DNA from: Luzula sylvatica
Taxonomy: Eukaryota > Streptophyta > Magnoliopsida > Poales > Juncaceae
Direction of reading: 5' to 3'
NCBI GenBank assembly: GCA_946800325.1
Contig: OX326958.1
Location: 9,682,001-9,746,000, forward strand
Length of the DNA: 64,000 bases
Of this stretch, positions 22,391 to 33,615 are shown piece after piece. Each line of letters opens with the position of its first letter. Position 1 is the stretch's first letter. The position numbers were made by a program, and so were the translations under genes. A model generated the notes under the pieces. The model worked only from the letters and a program-made list of their open reading frames with translations. It did not search any database and was not told where the DNA came from.

Positions 22391-23950
22391 CTTTACTGAA
22401 CTTTTATTTTCAGTATTAACATAAAAGATGTACATTTACTTAACATTAGTAACATATATTTATAATAAAAATTATTTGTTGACAATATTAACATAAAAGA
22501 TGGTATGTTAACATCCAAAATAATATATTAATGATGTCTCGCAAGGGGCTGAGGTTCTTCGCGGTGATAGTTTAATCAAATGCACGAAGTGAGTGGATTC
22601 AGAAATCAAATAAATTTAATTGGTAAGTTAGTACAATGATTTATTTAATTATCATGTCCTTTGCAATATTAATAGCATATTTGTTTATAATATTAATTTT
22701 ACTTATATTTTTTAATCCGAAATTCTATCGTGGATGCATATTATCTTTTCAGTGTTGTATTTAATTTGTTACTATACATTGTTGAGAATTTATTATTTTT
22801 ATTTAAATTTATAGTATTTATTTTAATTGATAATAAAATTCTTCTTTAATATAATTGTATTAGTTTTTTATTATTCTTGTTCAGTATGGGAAATTTTGGG
22901 AGATCAATAGTATAAGTATTTATTTAAATCTAGACAACACATTTACCAACACATTTAAGAATGGAAGAAAAAAAATGGATCCCTCGTAAAGTAATAAATA
23001 AGGCGACAGTAAAAAAAGAGTATGTTGAATAAATATTAACTTTTTATTTTTTTATATATTATTGGTAACTTGCTGAACAAGTGTTTTTACTAGCTGAATA
23101 AAATTAGAGCCCTTCTTCTATGTTCTTAGATTTTTCTCAATTAATTGTGATGTTATTACCATGACGTAATAACATCACGATTAAATGAGAGTTTTCATTT
23201 TCATCCAAAATATCCCCTAATTAATTTTATAATTTTAATTTAAAATTAATATATTGGATCATCGATTAATTTAATTAGAAATTAATTAAATAGATGTTTA
23301 ATTATATTTTATTTATGTATTAATTGAATACTTAATTAATTGAGTATAAATTTAGGGTATTAATTGGTAAGCATTATAAAAATGATGTCATGTTAATCCA
23401 TCATAATTTTGAAGATAAAACGAAATGATAGGGAAGAATATAATTTTCCCCAAAATTAACATGTTATCTCTTTTAATTTGGATCACTCAATTTAAGAAAA
23501 CCAACGGTCCAAAAAAATTTGGTGTAGAGAAGAAAAACTCCTTCTATTAATCTGTTAACTCCTATTATTCGTGGGACGTTCAGTTACGTCATATTTTAAT
23601 TTTTTTCTTGATTTTAAATTAAACTTCTTTTTTATTTAGTTATGATAACTTGATTGGGTATATGGTCATTTAATTAACAAGCCCTTCATTTCTGAAAGCA
23701 TTCTAAAGATGATCTCTAAAAAAGTGAGTTTATGAAATCAACATTATGCATCATTTATACGGTTTTAACTTTGGAAGTGTTGCGGCAAAAGACAATCACT
23801 TAATCTAATTACATTTTATTACAATGAACAATAAATGATTAAAAAGAAATGAGTTGAGCTAGACACAAAGAAACAATCAAATAACTTCATATCATTAAAT
23901 GCAAAAAAAAATCATTTATCTAAATAAGATTAGTACTATTGTACAAAACT

Positions 23951-24805
23951 TTACCAATAGCTTTTTATTTGTAAATTTGATTTGCATTCGTAATAAAGAA
24001 CCGTGATTGCCGAAATGGTGTATAAAGCCAACCCTTCTTCCAAAATCACAAGAACAATTCCTAAACTTATGCTAGAAACTATAGAATCAGGAACGAACAT
24101 TAAAATGATATCATCGCAGCCATATATCACGCTCAGGACAAATATTTGCATTTTCCTCCCTTTTAAAAGCTTCCATGCGTGTGAAATTGCGGTAAGACCG
24201 TACTTATCGGTTTCTACGACTGATATCACGATGCCCGTGCACCCGATTATTAACAAATAGAAAAGAATAAAATTATAAAAAGATAAAAAGACCGTATAAA
24301 CGATTTTATAGCTTGTTGGGAAAAATATAGCAAGACAGATATCAGTTGCGGAACAAAGGACCCAACAAAATGTGTGAAATAACACGATAATTGATTTGGT
24401 AATTAGAGGGCCCGTCTTAACTTTTCTAAAGACTTCTTTCAAGGTTAAGATCTCTCCTAAATATATCGAGGAAGACGAGTAATAGGTGAGGATATAGATA
24501 ATGAAAGATAATACCAATAGAAAGGAAATCTTTACGATTTGCAGAATTAACAGCTGTATGGTATTCTTTGTTATGGTCATAGCAAGGTTCATGTATTCGG
24601 GACTTGTTGGATCCATGGTTGAGAGATTTTTTGATATTTCCATGATTTCAGAAGTGGTATGTTGCGTTAATAGGTAGTTCGAAACAAAGAGAAAAACATG
24701 AGAAATTGCGGAGATGAGAAAGAGTTGCGTAAAGAGTTTAGGGTTCTTTGATGGAAGGATTAGAGCTTCGAGTAGAAACTTGAAGATCGAGGAGGGTTTC
24801 GCCAT
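23951..24805 (-). CDS. Six-pass membrane protein family, copy 6 (short form)
   Basis: 284 aa, shorter than copies 2 and 3 for three reasons: four residues are missing before the GPLIT motif (RKVKTGPLIT), about 11 are missing in span 5 (QIFVLSVIYGCDD), and the C-terminal tail after YYEC is replaced by KSNLQIKSYW. The rest of the family pattern is present: MAKPSSIFKFLLEAL, SSSSIYLGEI, VVETDKYGLTAISHA, EEGLALYTISAITVLYYE. Loss in span 5 could alter the topology. Copy 8 shares every one of these deletions, so they preceded the local duplication. The frame is open; whether it is functional is unclear. Confidence 0.75.
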   Translation of the reverse strand: MAKPSSIFKFLLEALILPSKNPKLFTQLFLISAISHVFLFVSNYLLTQHTTSEIMEISKNLSTMDPTSPEYMNLAMTITKNTIQLLILQIVKISFLLVLSFIIYILTYYSSSSIYLGEILTLKEVFRKVKTGPLITKSIIVLFHTFCWVLCSATDICLAIFFPTSYKIVYTVFLSFYNFILFYLLIIGCTGIVISVVETDKYGLTAISHAWKLLKGRKMQIFVLSVIYGCDDIILMFVPDSIVSSISLGIVLVILEEGLALYTISAITVLYYECKSNLQIKSYW

Positions 24806-25114
24806 AGTGATTCGTGACTAAGAAATTATGGTATTGGAATGCTTGTTGTTAATGATATTATATATGATTAAATCTTTGAAAATATCAAATTACACGCCAA
24901 AGACTTTGAATAAGTTTCCATTTTGGACTGAAGTCGCAGTACTAAATTTTTTAATCATGACTCTCAAAAAGAAGAAGAAAGAAAAAATAAAACTAGGAAA
25001 CTAATGACCTTCCATGCTCACTTTCAACTAATCCGATAGAATAATCAATTAACTAATGAGAAAATTGCAAATAAAACCTTCAATTTTTAAAAGATGTACA
25101 AATTGGTCTCTCCT

Positions 25115-25220
25115 AAATATATGGAGGACATGAGAAAGAGTTGTGTAGAGAGTTTAGGTTTTTTGAAGGAAGGATTAGATCTTCAAATAGAAACTTGAAG
25201 ATCGAGGAGGAATTGGCCAT
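25115..25220 (-). pseudogene. Six-pass membrane protein family, copy 7 (N-terminal fragment)
   Basis: About 35 codons from the family start (CAT at 25218-25220), reading ANSSSIFKFLF then LILPSKN, after which homology ends at CTCCTAAATATATGGAGGAC. It has its own 5' flank with the usual GGAATGCTCGTTGTTTATGA block. The same fragment occurs in unit 2, where a LINE has split it (copy 9). Confidence 0.75.
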
Positions 25221-25442
25221 GGTGATTCGTGACTAAGAAATTGTTGTATTGGAATGCTCGTTGTTTATGACTATAAATATTCAGATGAATATATGATATG
25301 ATTAATTAAAGCATTGAAAAGTCTCCATTTTAGACTAAGCCACACCACTACAATTTTAAATCACTATAAAAAAAAAATTCCCTAACTATTTTAGATATTT
25401 AAAAAAAATTCTCTATTTTTTTTTGGAAACTCCCAAAAAAAT

Positions 25443-28165
25443 TCTTTACTGAACTTTTATTTTCAGTATTAACATAAAAGATGTACATTTACTTAACATT
25501 AGTAACATATATTTATGATAAAAATTATTTGTTGACAATATTAACATAAAAGATGGTATGTTAACATCCAAAATAATATATTAATGATGTCTCGCAAGGG
25601 GCTGAGGTTCTTCGTGGTGATAGTTTAATCAAATGCACGAAGTGAGTGGATTCAGAAATAAAATAAATTTAATTGGTTCGTTAGTACAATGATTTATTAA
25701 TTATCATGTCCTTTGCAATATTAATAGCATATTTGCTTATAATATTAATTTTATTTGCTATATTAATTTTACTTGTATATTTTAATCCGAAATTCTATCG
25801 TGGATGCATATTATCTTTTCAGTGTTGTATTTAATTTGTTACTATACATTGTTAAGAATTTACTATTTTTATTTAAATTTATAGTATTTATTTTAATTGA
25901 TAATAAAATTCTTCTTTAATATAATTGTATTAGTTTTTTGTTATTCTTGTTTAGTATGGGAAATTTTGGGAGATCAATAGTATAAGTATTTATTTAAATC
26001 TAGACAACACATTTACCAAACACATTTAAGAATGAAAAAAAAAAAAGAATGGATCCCGCGTAAAGTAATAAATAAGGCGACAGTAAAAAAAAGAGTATGT
26101 TGAATAAATATTAACTTTTTATCTTTTTATATATTATTGATAACTTGCTGAACAAGTGTTTTTACTGGCTGAATAAAATTAGAGCCCTTCTTTTATGCTC
26201 TCAGATTTTTCCCAATTAATTGTGATATTGTTATCATGACATCACGATTAAATAAGAATTTTCATTTTCATCCAAAATATTCCCTAATTAATTTTATAAT
26301 TTTAATTTAAAATTAATTTATTGGATCATCGATTAATTTAATTAGAAATTAATTAAATAGATGTTTAATTATATTTTATTTAGGTGTTAATTGAATGCTT
26401 AATTAATTGAGTGTAAATTTGGGGTATTAATTGATAAGCATTACAAAAATGATGTCATGTTAATCCATCATAATTTAGAAGATAAAATGAAATGATAGGG
26501 AAGAATATAATTTTCCCCAAAATTAACAGGTTATCTCTTTTAATCTGGACCACTCAATTTAAGAAAACCAACGGTCCAAAAAAATTTGGTGTAGAGAAGA
26601 AAAACTCCTTCTATTAATCTGTTAACTCCTATTATTCGTGGGACGTTCAGTTACGTCATATTTTAATTTTTTTCTTGATTTTAAATTAAACTTCTTTTTT
26701 ATTTAGTTATGATAACTTGATTGGGTATATGGTCATTTAATTAACAAGCCCTTCATTTCTGAAAGCATTCTAAAGATGATCTCTAAAAAAGTGAGTTTAT
26801 GAAATCAACATTATGCATCATTTATACGGTTTTAACTTTGGAAGTGTTGCGGCAAAAGACAATCACTTAATCTAATTACATTTTATTACAATGAACAATA
26901 AATGATTAAAAAGAAATGAGTTGAGCTAGACACAAAGAAACAATCAAATAACTTCATATCATTAAATGCAAAAAAAAATCATTTATCTAAATAAGATTAG
27001 TACTATTGTACAAAACTTTAGCAATAGCTTTTTATTTGTAAATTTGATTTGCATTCGTAATAAAGAACCGTGATTGCCGAAATGGTGTATAAAGCCAACC
27101 CTTCTTCCAAAATCACAAGAACAATTCCTAAACTTATGCTAGAAACTATAGAATCAGGAACGAACATTAAAATGATATCATCGCAGCCATATATCACGCT
27201 CAGGACAAATATTTGCATTTTCCTCCCTTTTAAAAGCTTCCATGCGTGTGAAATTGCGGTAAGACCGTACTTATCGGTTTCTACGACTGATATCACGATG
27301 CCCGTGCACCCGATTATTAACAAATAGAAAAGAATAAAATTATAAAAAGATAAAAAGACCGTATAAACGATTTTATAGCTTGTTGGGAAAAATATAGCAA
27401 GACAGATATCAGTTGCGGAACAAAGGACCCAACAAAATGTGTGAAATAACACGATAATTGATTTGGTAATTAAAGGGCCCGTCTTAACTTTTCTATAGAC
27501 TTCTTTCAAGGTTAAGATCTCTCCTAAATATATCGAGGAGGACGAGTAATAGGTGAGGATATAGATAATGAAAGATAATACTAATAGAAAGGAAATTTTT
27601 AGGATTTGCAGAATTAACTGCTGTATGGCATTCTTTGCCATGGTCATAGCAAGGTTCGTGTATTCGGGACTTGTTGGATCGATGGTCGAGAGATTTTTTG
27701 ATATTTCGGTGATTTCAGAAGTGGGATGTTGCGTTAATAGGTGGTTCAAAACAAAGAGAAAAACACGAGAAATTACGGAGATGAGAAAGAGTTGCGTAAA
27801 GAGTTTAGGGTTCTTTGATGGAAGGATTAGAGCTTCGAGTAGGAACTTGAAGATCGAGGAGGGTTTCGCCATGGTGATATGTGACTAAGAAATTATGGTA
27901 TTGGAATGCTTGTTGTTAATGATATTATACATGATTAAATCTTTGAAAATATCAAATTACACGCCAAAGACACTGAATAAGTTTCCATTTTGGACTGAAG
28001 TCGCAGTACTAAATTTTTTAATCAGGATTAGAAGAAGAAAGAAAAATAAAACTAGGAAACTAATGAGCTCACTCTCCACTAATCCGATAGAATAATCAAT
28101 TAACTAATGAGAAAATTGCAAATAAAACCTTCAATTTTTAAAAAACGTACAAATTGGTCTCTCCT
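25443..28165. repeat. 3.06-kb tandem duplication, unit 2
   Basis: Second unit, with copy 8 and the same flanks as unit 1. Gene-free parts (25443-27017, 27873-28165) are AT-rich; the only recognisable element is a copy of the MITE at about 26200-26460. The unit continues across the LINE insertion at 28181-29505 into copy 9. Confidence 0.88.
27018..27872 (-). CDS. Six-pass membrane protein family, copy 8 (short form)
   Basis: 284 aa, almost the same as copy 6. From about residue 110 on, differences are few; the first 100 residues differ more (LFVLNHLLTQHPTSEITE, then QQLILQILKISF). This uneven divergence could be partial gene conversion. It has the same three deletions as copy 6 and ends KSNLQIKSYC. 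All the usual family motifs are present. Function unknown. Confidence 0.75.
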   Translation of the reverse strand: MAKPSSIFKFLLEALILPSKNPKLFTQLFLISVISRVFLFVLNHLLTQHPTSEITEISKNLSTIDPTSPEYTNLAMTMAKNAIQQLILQILKISFLLVLSFIIYILTYYSSSSIYLGEILTLKEVYRKVKTGPLITKSIIVLFHTFCWVLCSATDICLAIFFPTSYKIVYTVFLSFYNFILFYLLIIGCTGIVISVVETDKYGLTAISHAWKLLKGRKMQIFVLSVIYGCDDIILMFVPDSIVSSISLGIVLVILEEGLALYTISAITVLYYECKSNLQIKSYC

Positions 28166-28180
28166 AAATATATGGAGGAG

Positions 28181-29505
28181 AAATTTCCTTGCATCGTTGC
28201 TTAGGTGCAATAAGAAAAGCTTACCGATCAAGTACCTTGGCCTTCCTCTTTCTTACAAGAAACCGGGGAAATTTACATTTCAACCACTAGTAATGAAATT
28301 GAGAAGCAAAATTAACAATTGGAAAAATAAGTTCTTGACCATTGGCGGCCGCAATACGCTAGCCAAGTCGGTACTAGGAGCTATCCCAATTTTTTACATG
28401 CAAACACTAATGTTGCCAAGAGGAATAATTGATGAAATAAATAAACTATTGCGAGCCTTCTTTTGGAAGGGAGGTGATAAGATCTTAGGAGGTCATTGCC
28501 TAATTAATTGGAGTAAAGTTTGTTTACCAAAAAAACATGGAGGTTTGGGAATGTTGAATATTGAATGTCATAATAGAACTTTAATGCTTAAATGGCTATT
28601 TATGATTGACTTTAACGACGACTCCCAATGGTCCGCGACATTAAGGTCGCTTTACAATGTGCGATGTGCCAATGACATAGCATCGCTCCCACCTAACGTT
28701 ACATCCTACTTCATGAAGGACTTACAAAAACTTTTACCGCTTTATGCATCCTTAAGAGGGTGTTTTCGGCAATCTCTACCACTACAACATACGGGTATGG
28801 CAAACCAACAACCCACGAATTTTGTAACGGCACAAATATACTCGAGAATCGCTAACTCGGGGGTCGAGTGTGAATGGACGCCAACATTACTAAGAATGAA
28901 GGCCCCACTAAAAACAAGAATTTTCGGATGGTTGGTACTAAACAATAGAGTTCTAACGGGAGAAAATCTAGCGAAGAGGAATTGGCCCCATGATACAACT
29001 TGCACATTGTGCGCCGATACTCCCGAATCCACTATGCATCTCTTCCTACGATGCCCATTCACAACTACAATTTGGAGTCAAATAGAACCGAGCGCAAATT
29101 TGAATTCGGCTTCACTCTTGTCATTTTGGTGGGATTACCGAAGAGACCGCAACTCGGTAGAAGCAAGGAGTTGGGATGGCAAATGGCTAGCAATGTTGTG
29201 GACGATTTGGAGAGAACGTAATAATCGAATTTTTCAAAGAAAGGGCCGAATGCATGATTTGATTATTAAGAACGTTGAAGATTTAGCGGGTTTGTGGAAA
29301 TCTCATTGTTAAATGAGTGATTTGAAGATTAGTTCAAAGGAAAATCGGTTAGGACCTAAAGGCTTAATACGTATACCATTGCCGGGGGACTAAGTTGCTT
29401 TAATTAACAATTGTAATTAAAAAAAACTATTTGTACCTTCTTTTCTTTTATATAAAAATTGATTGGATCGAGCGCGCATCGCGCTTGCCTTTCTCCTAAA
29501 AAAAA
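28181..29505 (+). mobile_element. 5'-truncated LINE with 15-bp target-site duplication
   Basis: The insertion starts abruptly in the reverse transcriptase C-terminal part and ends in an A-run (29498-29505). It is bracketed by AAATATATGGAGGAG at 28166-28180 and 29506-29520. The unoccupied form of the site is in unit 1 at about 25112-25126. The reading frame (28181-29312) is open: IKYLGLPLSYKKPG, KSVLGAIPIFYMQ, HGGLGMLNIE, and the zf-RVT zinc motif CTLCADTPESTMHLFLRC, then TIWRERNNRIF. The EN and RT catalytic parts are missing, so it is dead. The open frame and perfect target-site duplication suggest recent insertion. Confidence 0.93.
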
Positions 29506-29520
29506 AAATATATGGAGGAG

Positions 29521-29612
29521 ATGAGAAAGAGTTGTGTAGAGAGTTTAGGTTCTCTGAAGGAAGGATTAAATCTTCAAATAGAAACTTGAAGATTGAGGAG
29601 GAATTAGCCTTG
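29521..29612 (-). pseudogene. Six-pass membrane protein family, copy 9 (fragment, split by LINE)
   Basis: This is the unit-2 equivalent of copy 7, with about 30 codons (NSSSIFKFLFEDLILPS). The start codon is lost (CCTTGG instead of CCATGG). Its 5' flank is interrupted by a second LINE fragment (29647) and by the hAT-like element (30421). Confidence 0.75.
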
Positions 29613-29646
29613 GTGATTCGTGAGTAAGAAATTATGGTATCGGAAT

Positions 29647-30383
29647 AGACACAAATTCCAATATAATGATTTGGAAATGTACTGTGCGGACGAGTCAATG
29701 ATTCGACGGTACATATTTTGATTGAATGCTCGTATACGATTTCAGTATGGAGGAACATAGAAGAATTAACTCTAATACTGACCAAATACCAATGCGGGCC
29801 TTCAGTCTACGAAACTTAGAAGTTAAATAGAGCAAAACTAAATACGGACTTAAGAGGGAATTGAGACCTTCTATGGTCCTCTGCAATTTGGTCCGTATGA
29901 AAGCAGAGAAACAACAAAATTTTAGAATCGAAAAATTTCTCACCTAAATCCTTGCGGGAAGGATATTGTCAAAGACACAAACGTGAAGAAGGGCAAATCC
30001 GAGAAGACGAAAATCGAAATAAAAATATCAAAAATCGGTTAGATTTATTTTTAATGTTTTTCGCTTCAAACACTTGTAATTAACCATTTTTTCTATTATT
30101 TATAGAAGATCGAATACCAAAGGGTATTCATTCAATAAAAATAAAGGGGAGTTCTATGATAGACCCATTTTCTTATCATAGATCATTTTTCAAAAAATTA
30201 TTTTAAAATTTTTAACTATTTATTAATTAATTATACAAAATTTATGTTTTGAATAACATTAAATGATAAATATACACTAGAATCTTAGAAAAAAAATCAT
30301 TATTTAACAAATATTCGAAATATTTTTTAAAAAAAATGGATCCATGATAAGAAAATGAGTCTATCATAGAACTCCCCAAAAAT
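29647..30383 (+). mobile_element. LINE 3'-end fragment with 18-bp target-site duplication
   Basis: Flanked by AAATTATGGTATCGGAAT at 29629-29646 and again at 30384-30401. The content is the last part of a LINE ORF2: a zf-RVT-like VLCGRVNDSTVHILIECS, SVWRNIEE, and further on AIWSV (stop) KQRNNKI, with stop codons. It ends in an A-rich tail (AATAAAAATAAA), into which a MITE has inserted. It is a separate insertion from the one at 28181. Confidence 0.88.
30146..30377. mobile_element. MITE with 9-bp target-site duplication (Mutator-like)
   Basis: Ends GGGGAGTTCTATGATAGACC and, inverted, GGTCTATCATAGAACTCCCC-like (GAGTCTATCATAGAACTCCCC minus one). Target-site duplication AAAAATAAA at 30137-30145 and 30378-30386. 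A 232-bp AT-rich element with no ORF. The 9-bp duplication fits Mutator-like transposition. It lies in the poly(A) tail of the LINE fragment. Confidence 0.88.
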
Positions 30384-30420
30384 AAATTATGGTATCGGAA
30401 TGCTTGTTGTTAATGACATT

Positions 30421-30937
30421 TAGGGGTGTTCATTCGGTCGGTTCGGTTCAAACCGAACCGAATAAGGCCAAACCAATTTAAACCGAACGAAACTAAATTT
30501 GAACCGAACCGAACCGTTTTAAGTTTTGAACCGATTAAGAACCGAACCAAATAAACCGAATTCTTATTCGGTTGAACCGAATAAGAAACATTATAACTTT
30601 AAAATAAAAATAAATTTATCGAAAAAATATATTTTATTTATCAAAAAATATAAATACATATTATAAAATAAAATAATATTATTTTTATAAAAAAAAATAT
30701 ATTATTTTTGTATATTTTAACATTATTATATTAAAAATTATGAAAAATGAGATGTTATTCGGTCGGTTCGGTTTAACCGATTTTCATCACATCAAAACCG
30801 AACCGAACCGAGTAAACCGAACAATACTATTTTTTGAACCGAACCGAACCAAATAAACCGAAAAACCGAACCGATTAAACCGAATTCGACCGGTTCGGTT
30901 CGGTATCCGAATAAACCAAACCGTTTGAACACCCCTA
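30421..30937. mobile_element. hAT-like non-autonomous element, 8-bp target-site duplication
   Basis: Perfect ends TAGGGGTGTTCA/TTGAACACCCCTA-type, with target-site duplication ATGACATT at 30413-30420 and 30938-30945. The subterminal parts consist of CGGTTCGGTT/AACCGAACCG repeats around an AT-rich core; 517 bp, no ORF. The unoccupied site is visible in paralogous flanks (about 24848). 8-bp duplications and TAGGGGTG ends are typical of hAT MITEs. Confidence 0.92.
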
Positions 30938-30945
30938 ATGACATT

Positions 30946-31165
30946 ATATATTCTTACGTTATATATGATTAAAGCATTGACAATTAAAAATTACCCGACC
31001 AACGACTTGGACTTTTGCATTTTGGACTGAAGTCACGGTACTGAGTTTTTTAATCATGGCGGCTTTCAAAAGTCATGATAATTTTGCAAACGCCCAATTC
31101 TGCAAATCGCGAAATGGTACAATTTTTAAGCTAAATTTAATGAAGTTGTTAAAATTGGGGAGAAT
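30946..31165. other. Rest of the copy 9 upstream flank
   Basis: Continues the paralogous 5' flank (TATATTC, ATATATGATTAAAGCATTGA) seen before other copies, up to about 31065. No gene. Confidence 0.5.
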
Positions 31166-31173
31166 ACTCCATA

Positions 31174-31969
31174 CAATATACAATGTTGTAAAATACGGAA
31201 AACGGTATGAAACGGTCGGGACCGTTTTACGGAAATATTCTAAAACGGTCGTAAAAACGGTGAAAAAACGGTCATCGAAATTGGTAATAATTTAATTAAA
31301 ATTTATAGATAAAACAAAAAATGTATAATAATTCAATTTTTTTAATAATAAAAAAATAACATAAACAATGTCCAACATAAACGTAACATCAACATATAAA
31401 TTCAAATAAAAAAAGCTAAAACGAATGTCCAACGTAAAATTATTAACATCATTTGGGACCAAATCCGTGGGAGTTGATCTCCCGTTAATGACGAAATCAA
31501 CATTCTCCTCATTCGTTGCCGTATCAAATTAGCACAAATTTAATCAACTTAGCACTCACAAATACAATTCGTGGAGAAGATATTAACATTTGTTGTGAAG
31601 AAGAAGAGGGCAGTCATTTTCGTAAATTAAACCGATCTGTCGTCATCATTTAGTCAATTGTGAAGAACTGAAGAATGGAGCATCTTAACCATTGTCGAGA
31701 AGATGAAAAAGAACTAAAGCGGAGACTCGGTAAAAAAAATCATGTGTCAAGAAAAATAACGACCCAACAAATTTAAAAAATTCGGACCCAAAATAATTAG
31801 AAGAAAAAAATCGATATGTAAAACGGGTTAAAAACGTTTTTCGGTCAAAAAAATGTCAAACACGGTTAAAAAACGTTTGACCTTTTTTGAAACGTTACGG
31901 CAAAAAAGGAAACGGTTTTCCATCGTAACATCATTTTTCGACCGTTTTTCGGTGTTTTTTAGAACATTG
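31174..31969. mobile_element. hAT-like non-autonomous element, 8-bp target-site duplication
   Basis: Target-site duplication ACTCCATA at 31166-31173 and 31970-31977. The right end (inverted) is CAATGTTCTAAAAAACACCG; the left end has CAATGTTGTAAAATACGG, 7 bp inside the element boundary implied by the duplication. Subterminal regions are dense in AAACGGT/ACCGTTT words. About 796 bp; no transposase ORF. Confidence 0.8.
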
Positions 31970-31977
31970 ACTCCATA

Positions 31978-33444
31978 TAATCCTATGTACACATCACACC
32001 AAATTATTATTAGGAAAATTATACTATTCCCTCCAATTTCTCTCTCAATGTGGTGATGATGCAATCCTGACATTATTTTAATTCATGAATTCATTTGGTA
32101 TCAAATTAATTAAGCGTTCAATTAACACCTCAATAAAATATAATTAAAAGTTAAATTAATTAATTTTTAATTAAAATAATCAAATTAATACTACAAATCA
32201 ATAGAAAAAAATTATTAGAGTTGGATAAGAGCTCCCAATTAATATTTGCCTTACTTAATTTATCACGATTTCTATGATAAAATATATGAACACATTAGAA
32301 GGCCTCTTATTATTATATGATTGCATGTGCAAAAAGCAAGGAAAAACAGCAAAATTAAATTTTTTGGAATGGGCTGTTCAATGGTTCCATGATTTACTTA
32401 CGGAGCGGAAAAGCAATACTATAGTGAAATCGTCCCACCAGGCGTTCCTTAAATATTTGCTCATTATATCTGCCTCTATAAACACCTTCACTAAGCTCGA
32501 TGCATTCATGGAGCTGCGTGGTGTGCACAAAGCGAACTATTCTTTCGCCTTTTACTAAAGAATACCGTGTGCACTCTTCTTTTAAGCAGTATACTTCGAT
32601 TTTTGGAAGGTGCCTCTCTTCTGGAGCTGGCTCCGACAATTGAATGAAAATGTTTGGTTTATGATTAGGATTTCCTATCTCAGTTTTATTGAATTTTTAG
32701 TAAAGGATTTTTCTCTTCTTTAATCTCTGTTTAGTAAGTATAGGAAATAAACTTTTTATAGTGTGAGGTTATTGGTCAACTTTGTGCTCATTTTTAAAAG
32801 AAATAAGATGAGATTTTATTGCTATTCTAAGATAATTTATGTCAAATTTTAAATGGACAATATTTTATAAAACTAGATTGATTTGTTACCTTACTTAGGG
32901 CCTGTTTGGCCGACTGGAATTTGATTTTAATTTTTAAGGCGCGGTAGTAAGAATATAAGTAAATTCTGTGTTTGGTATAATGGTATACCTTGGCAAATAG
33001 AATTAAAAAATGCAGGTTCTTGTTATAATTTCCAATAGGAGCAAAATATTATTCCAAAAAAGGCTGGAGTTACAAGATGCGATAAAAATATCAGGGAAAT
33101 ATCCCTCCTCTCTCTCTGTTCTTCTAACTAATTAAATATAATTAAGAAAAATATAACTATTGCCGGTTAAGTAATGCCATCAATCAAACAAAACTTTGGT
33201 CTTAATTATTCCAATCAACAAAACATATTATAATATTGGTACCCAAATATAACTACTTAATTAAATACAAATATTATTATTTTTACTTAATTAACTTTTA
33301 TTTGTTATTATATCTATGTAACCAATATAAAATCATACATAATGTTATGCGAATACAACATAATATCATGAAAAAACGTAACAATACATTTAATATTATT
33401 ATTGAATACATACATATGCACAATTTGGATAATATTATATTATA
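31978..33444. other. Intergenic, no gene recognised
   Basis: AT-rich. Around 32897-33225 the sequence begins AGGGCCTGTTTGGCCGACTG, a start typical of PIF/Harbinger-type MITEs, but the other end was not found. Short ORFs on both strands at 32274-32640 have no recognised family. Nothing else is supported. Confidence 0.45.
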
Positions 33445-33454
33445 CTAGCATTAC

Positions 33455-33474
33455 CCCCGCGCAATTGCGCGGGG
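33455..33474 (-). other. Helitron 3' terminal hairpin
   Basis: CCCCGCGCAATTGCGCGGGG, a perfect 20-bp palindrome, ends 10 bp before the CTAG terminus. It is the transposition-terminator hairpin of Helitrons. Confidence 0.92.
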
Positions 33475-33615
33475 CTGTTCGGGTTTATAAGTAATGTAGT
33501 TGAAAAAAATTGTTGTTCGTTTTGTGTATGTGACTTTCTTTTTGTAATCATTATTATATGTGTAATTTAGTGTGTTGTGTGCGAGTGAAATTTTGTAGCA
33601 AAAATCGTTTGAAAT

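Larger units (their letters stand above)
22391..25442. repeat. 3.06-kb tandem duplication, unit 1
   Basis: The unit starts at TTTACTGAACTTTTATTTTC, contains AT-rich flank (22391-23950), copy 6 and the copy 7 fragment, and is followed directly by unit 2. The offset between copy 6 and copy 8 is exactly 3067 bp; the left flanks are offset by about 3053 bp, the difference being small indels. The intergenic part (22391-23950 and 24806-25114) holds the MITE at about 23140-23400 and no other gene. Confidence 0.88.

Noticed and set aside
22391..26000. Direct repeats around copy 6 as LTRs of a retrotransposon
   Set aside because: The repeat occurs four times, spans a gene and shows no TG...CA ends, primer-binding site or polypurine tract; a tandem duplication explains it.
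28107..29312. A 401-aa plus-strand ORF as a host gene
   Set aside because: It is the RT/zf-RVT part of a truncated LINE with poly(A) and a 15-bp target-site duplication; the first 25 codons are flanking DNA.
32274..32639. Overlapping 81-94-aa ORFs
   Set aside because: No motif or family seen, both strands equally open, and no splice or promoter context.
33455..33474. GC palindrome as a transcription terminator
   Set aside because: Its place 10 bp before CTAG and the matching 5' end make it a Helitron hairpin; intrinsic terminators are not used by this kind of genome.
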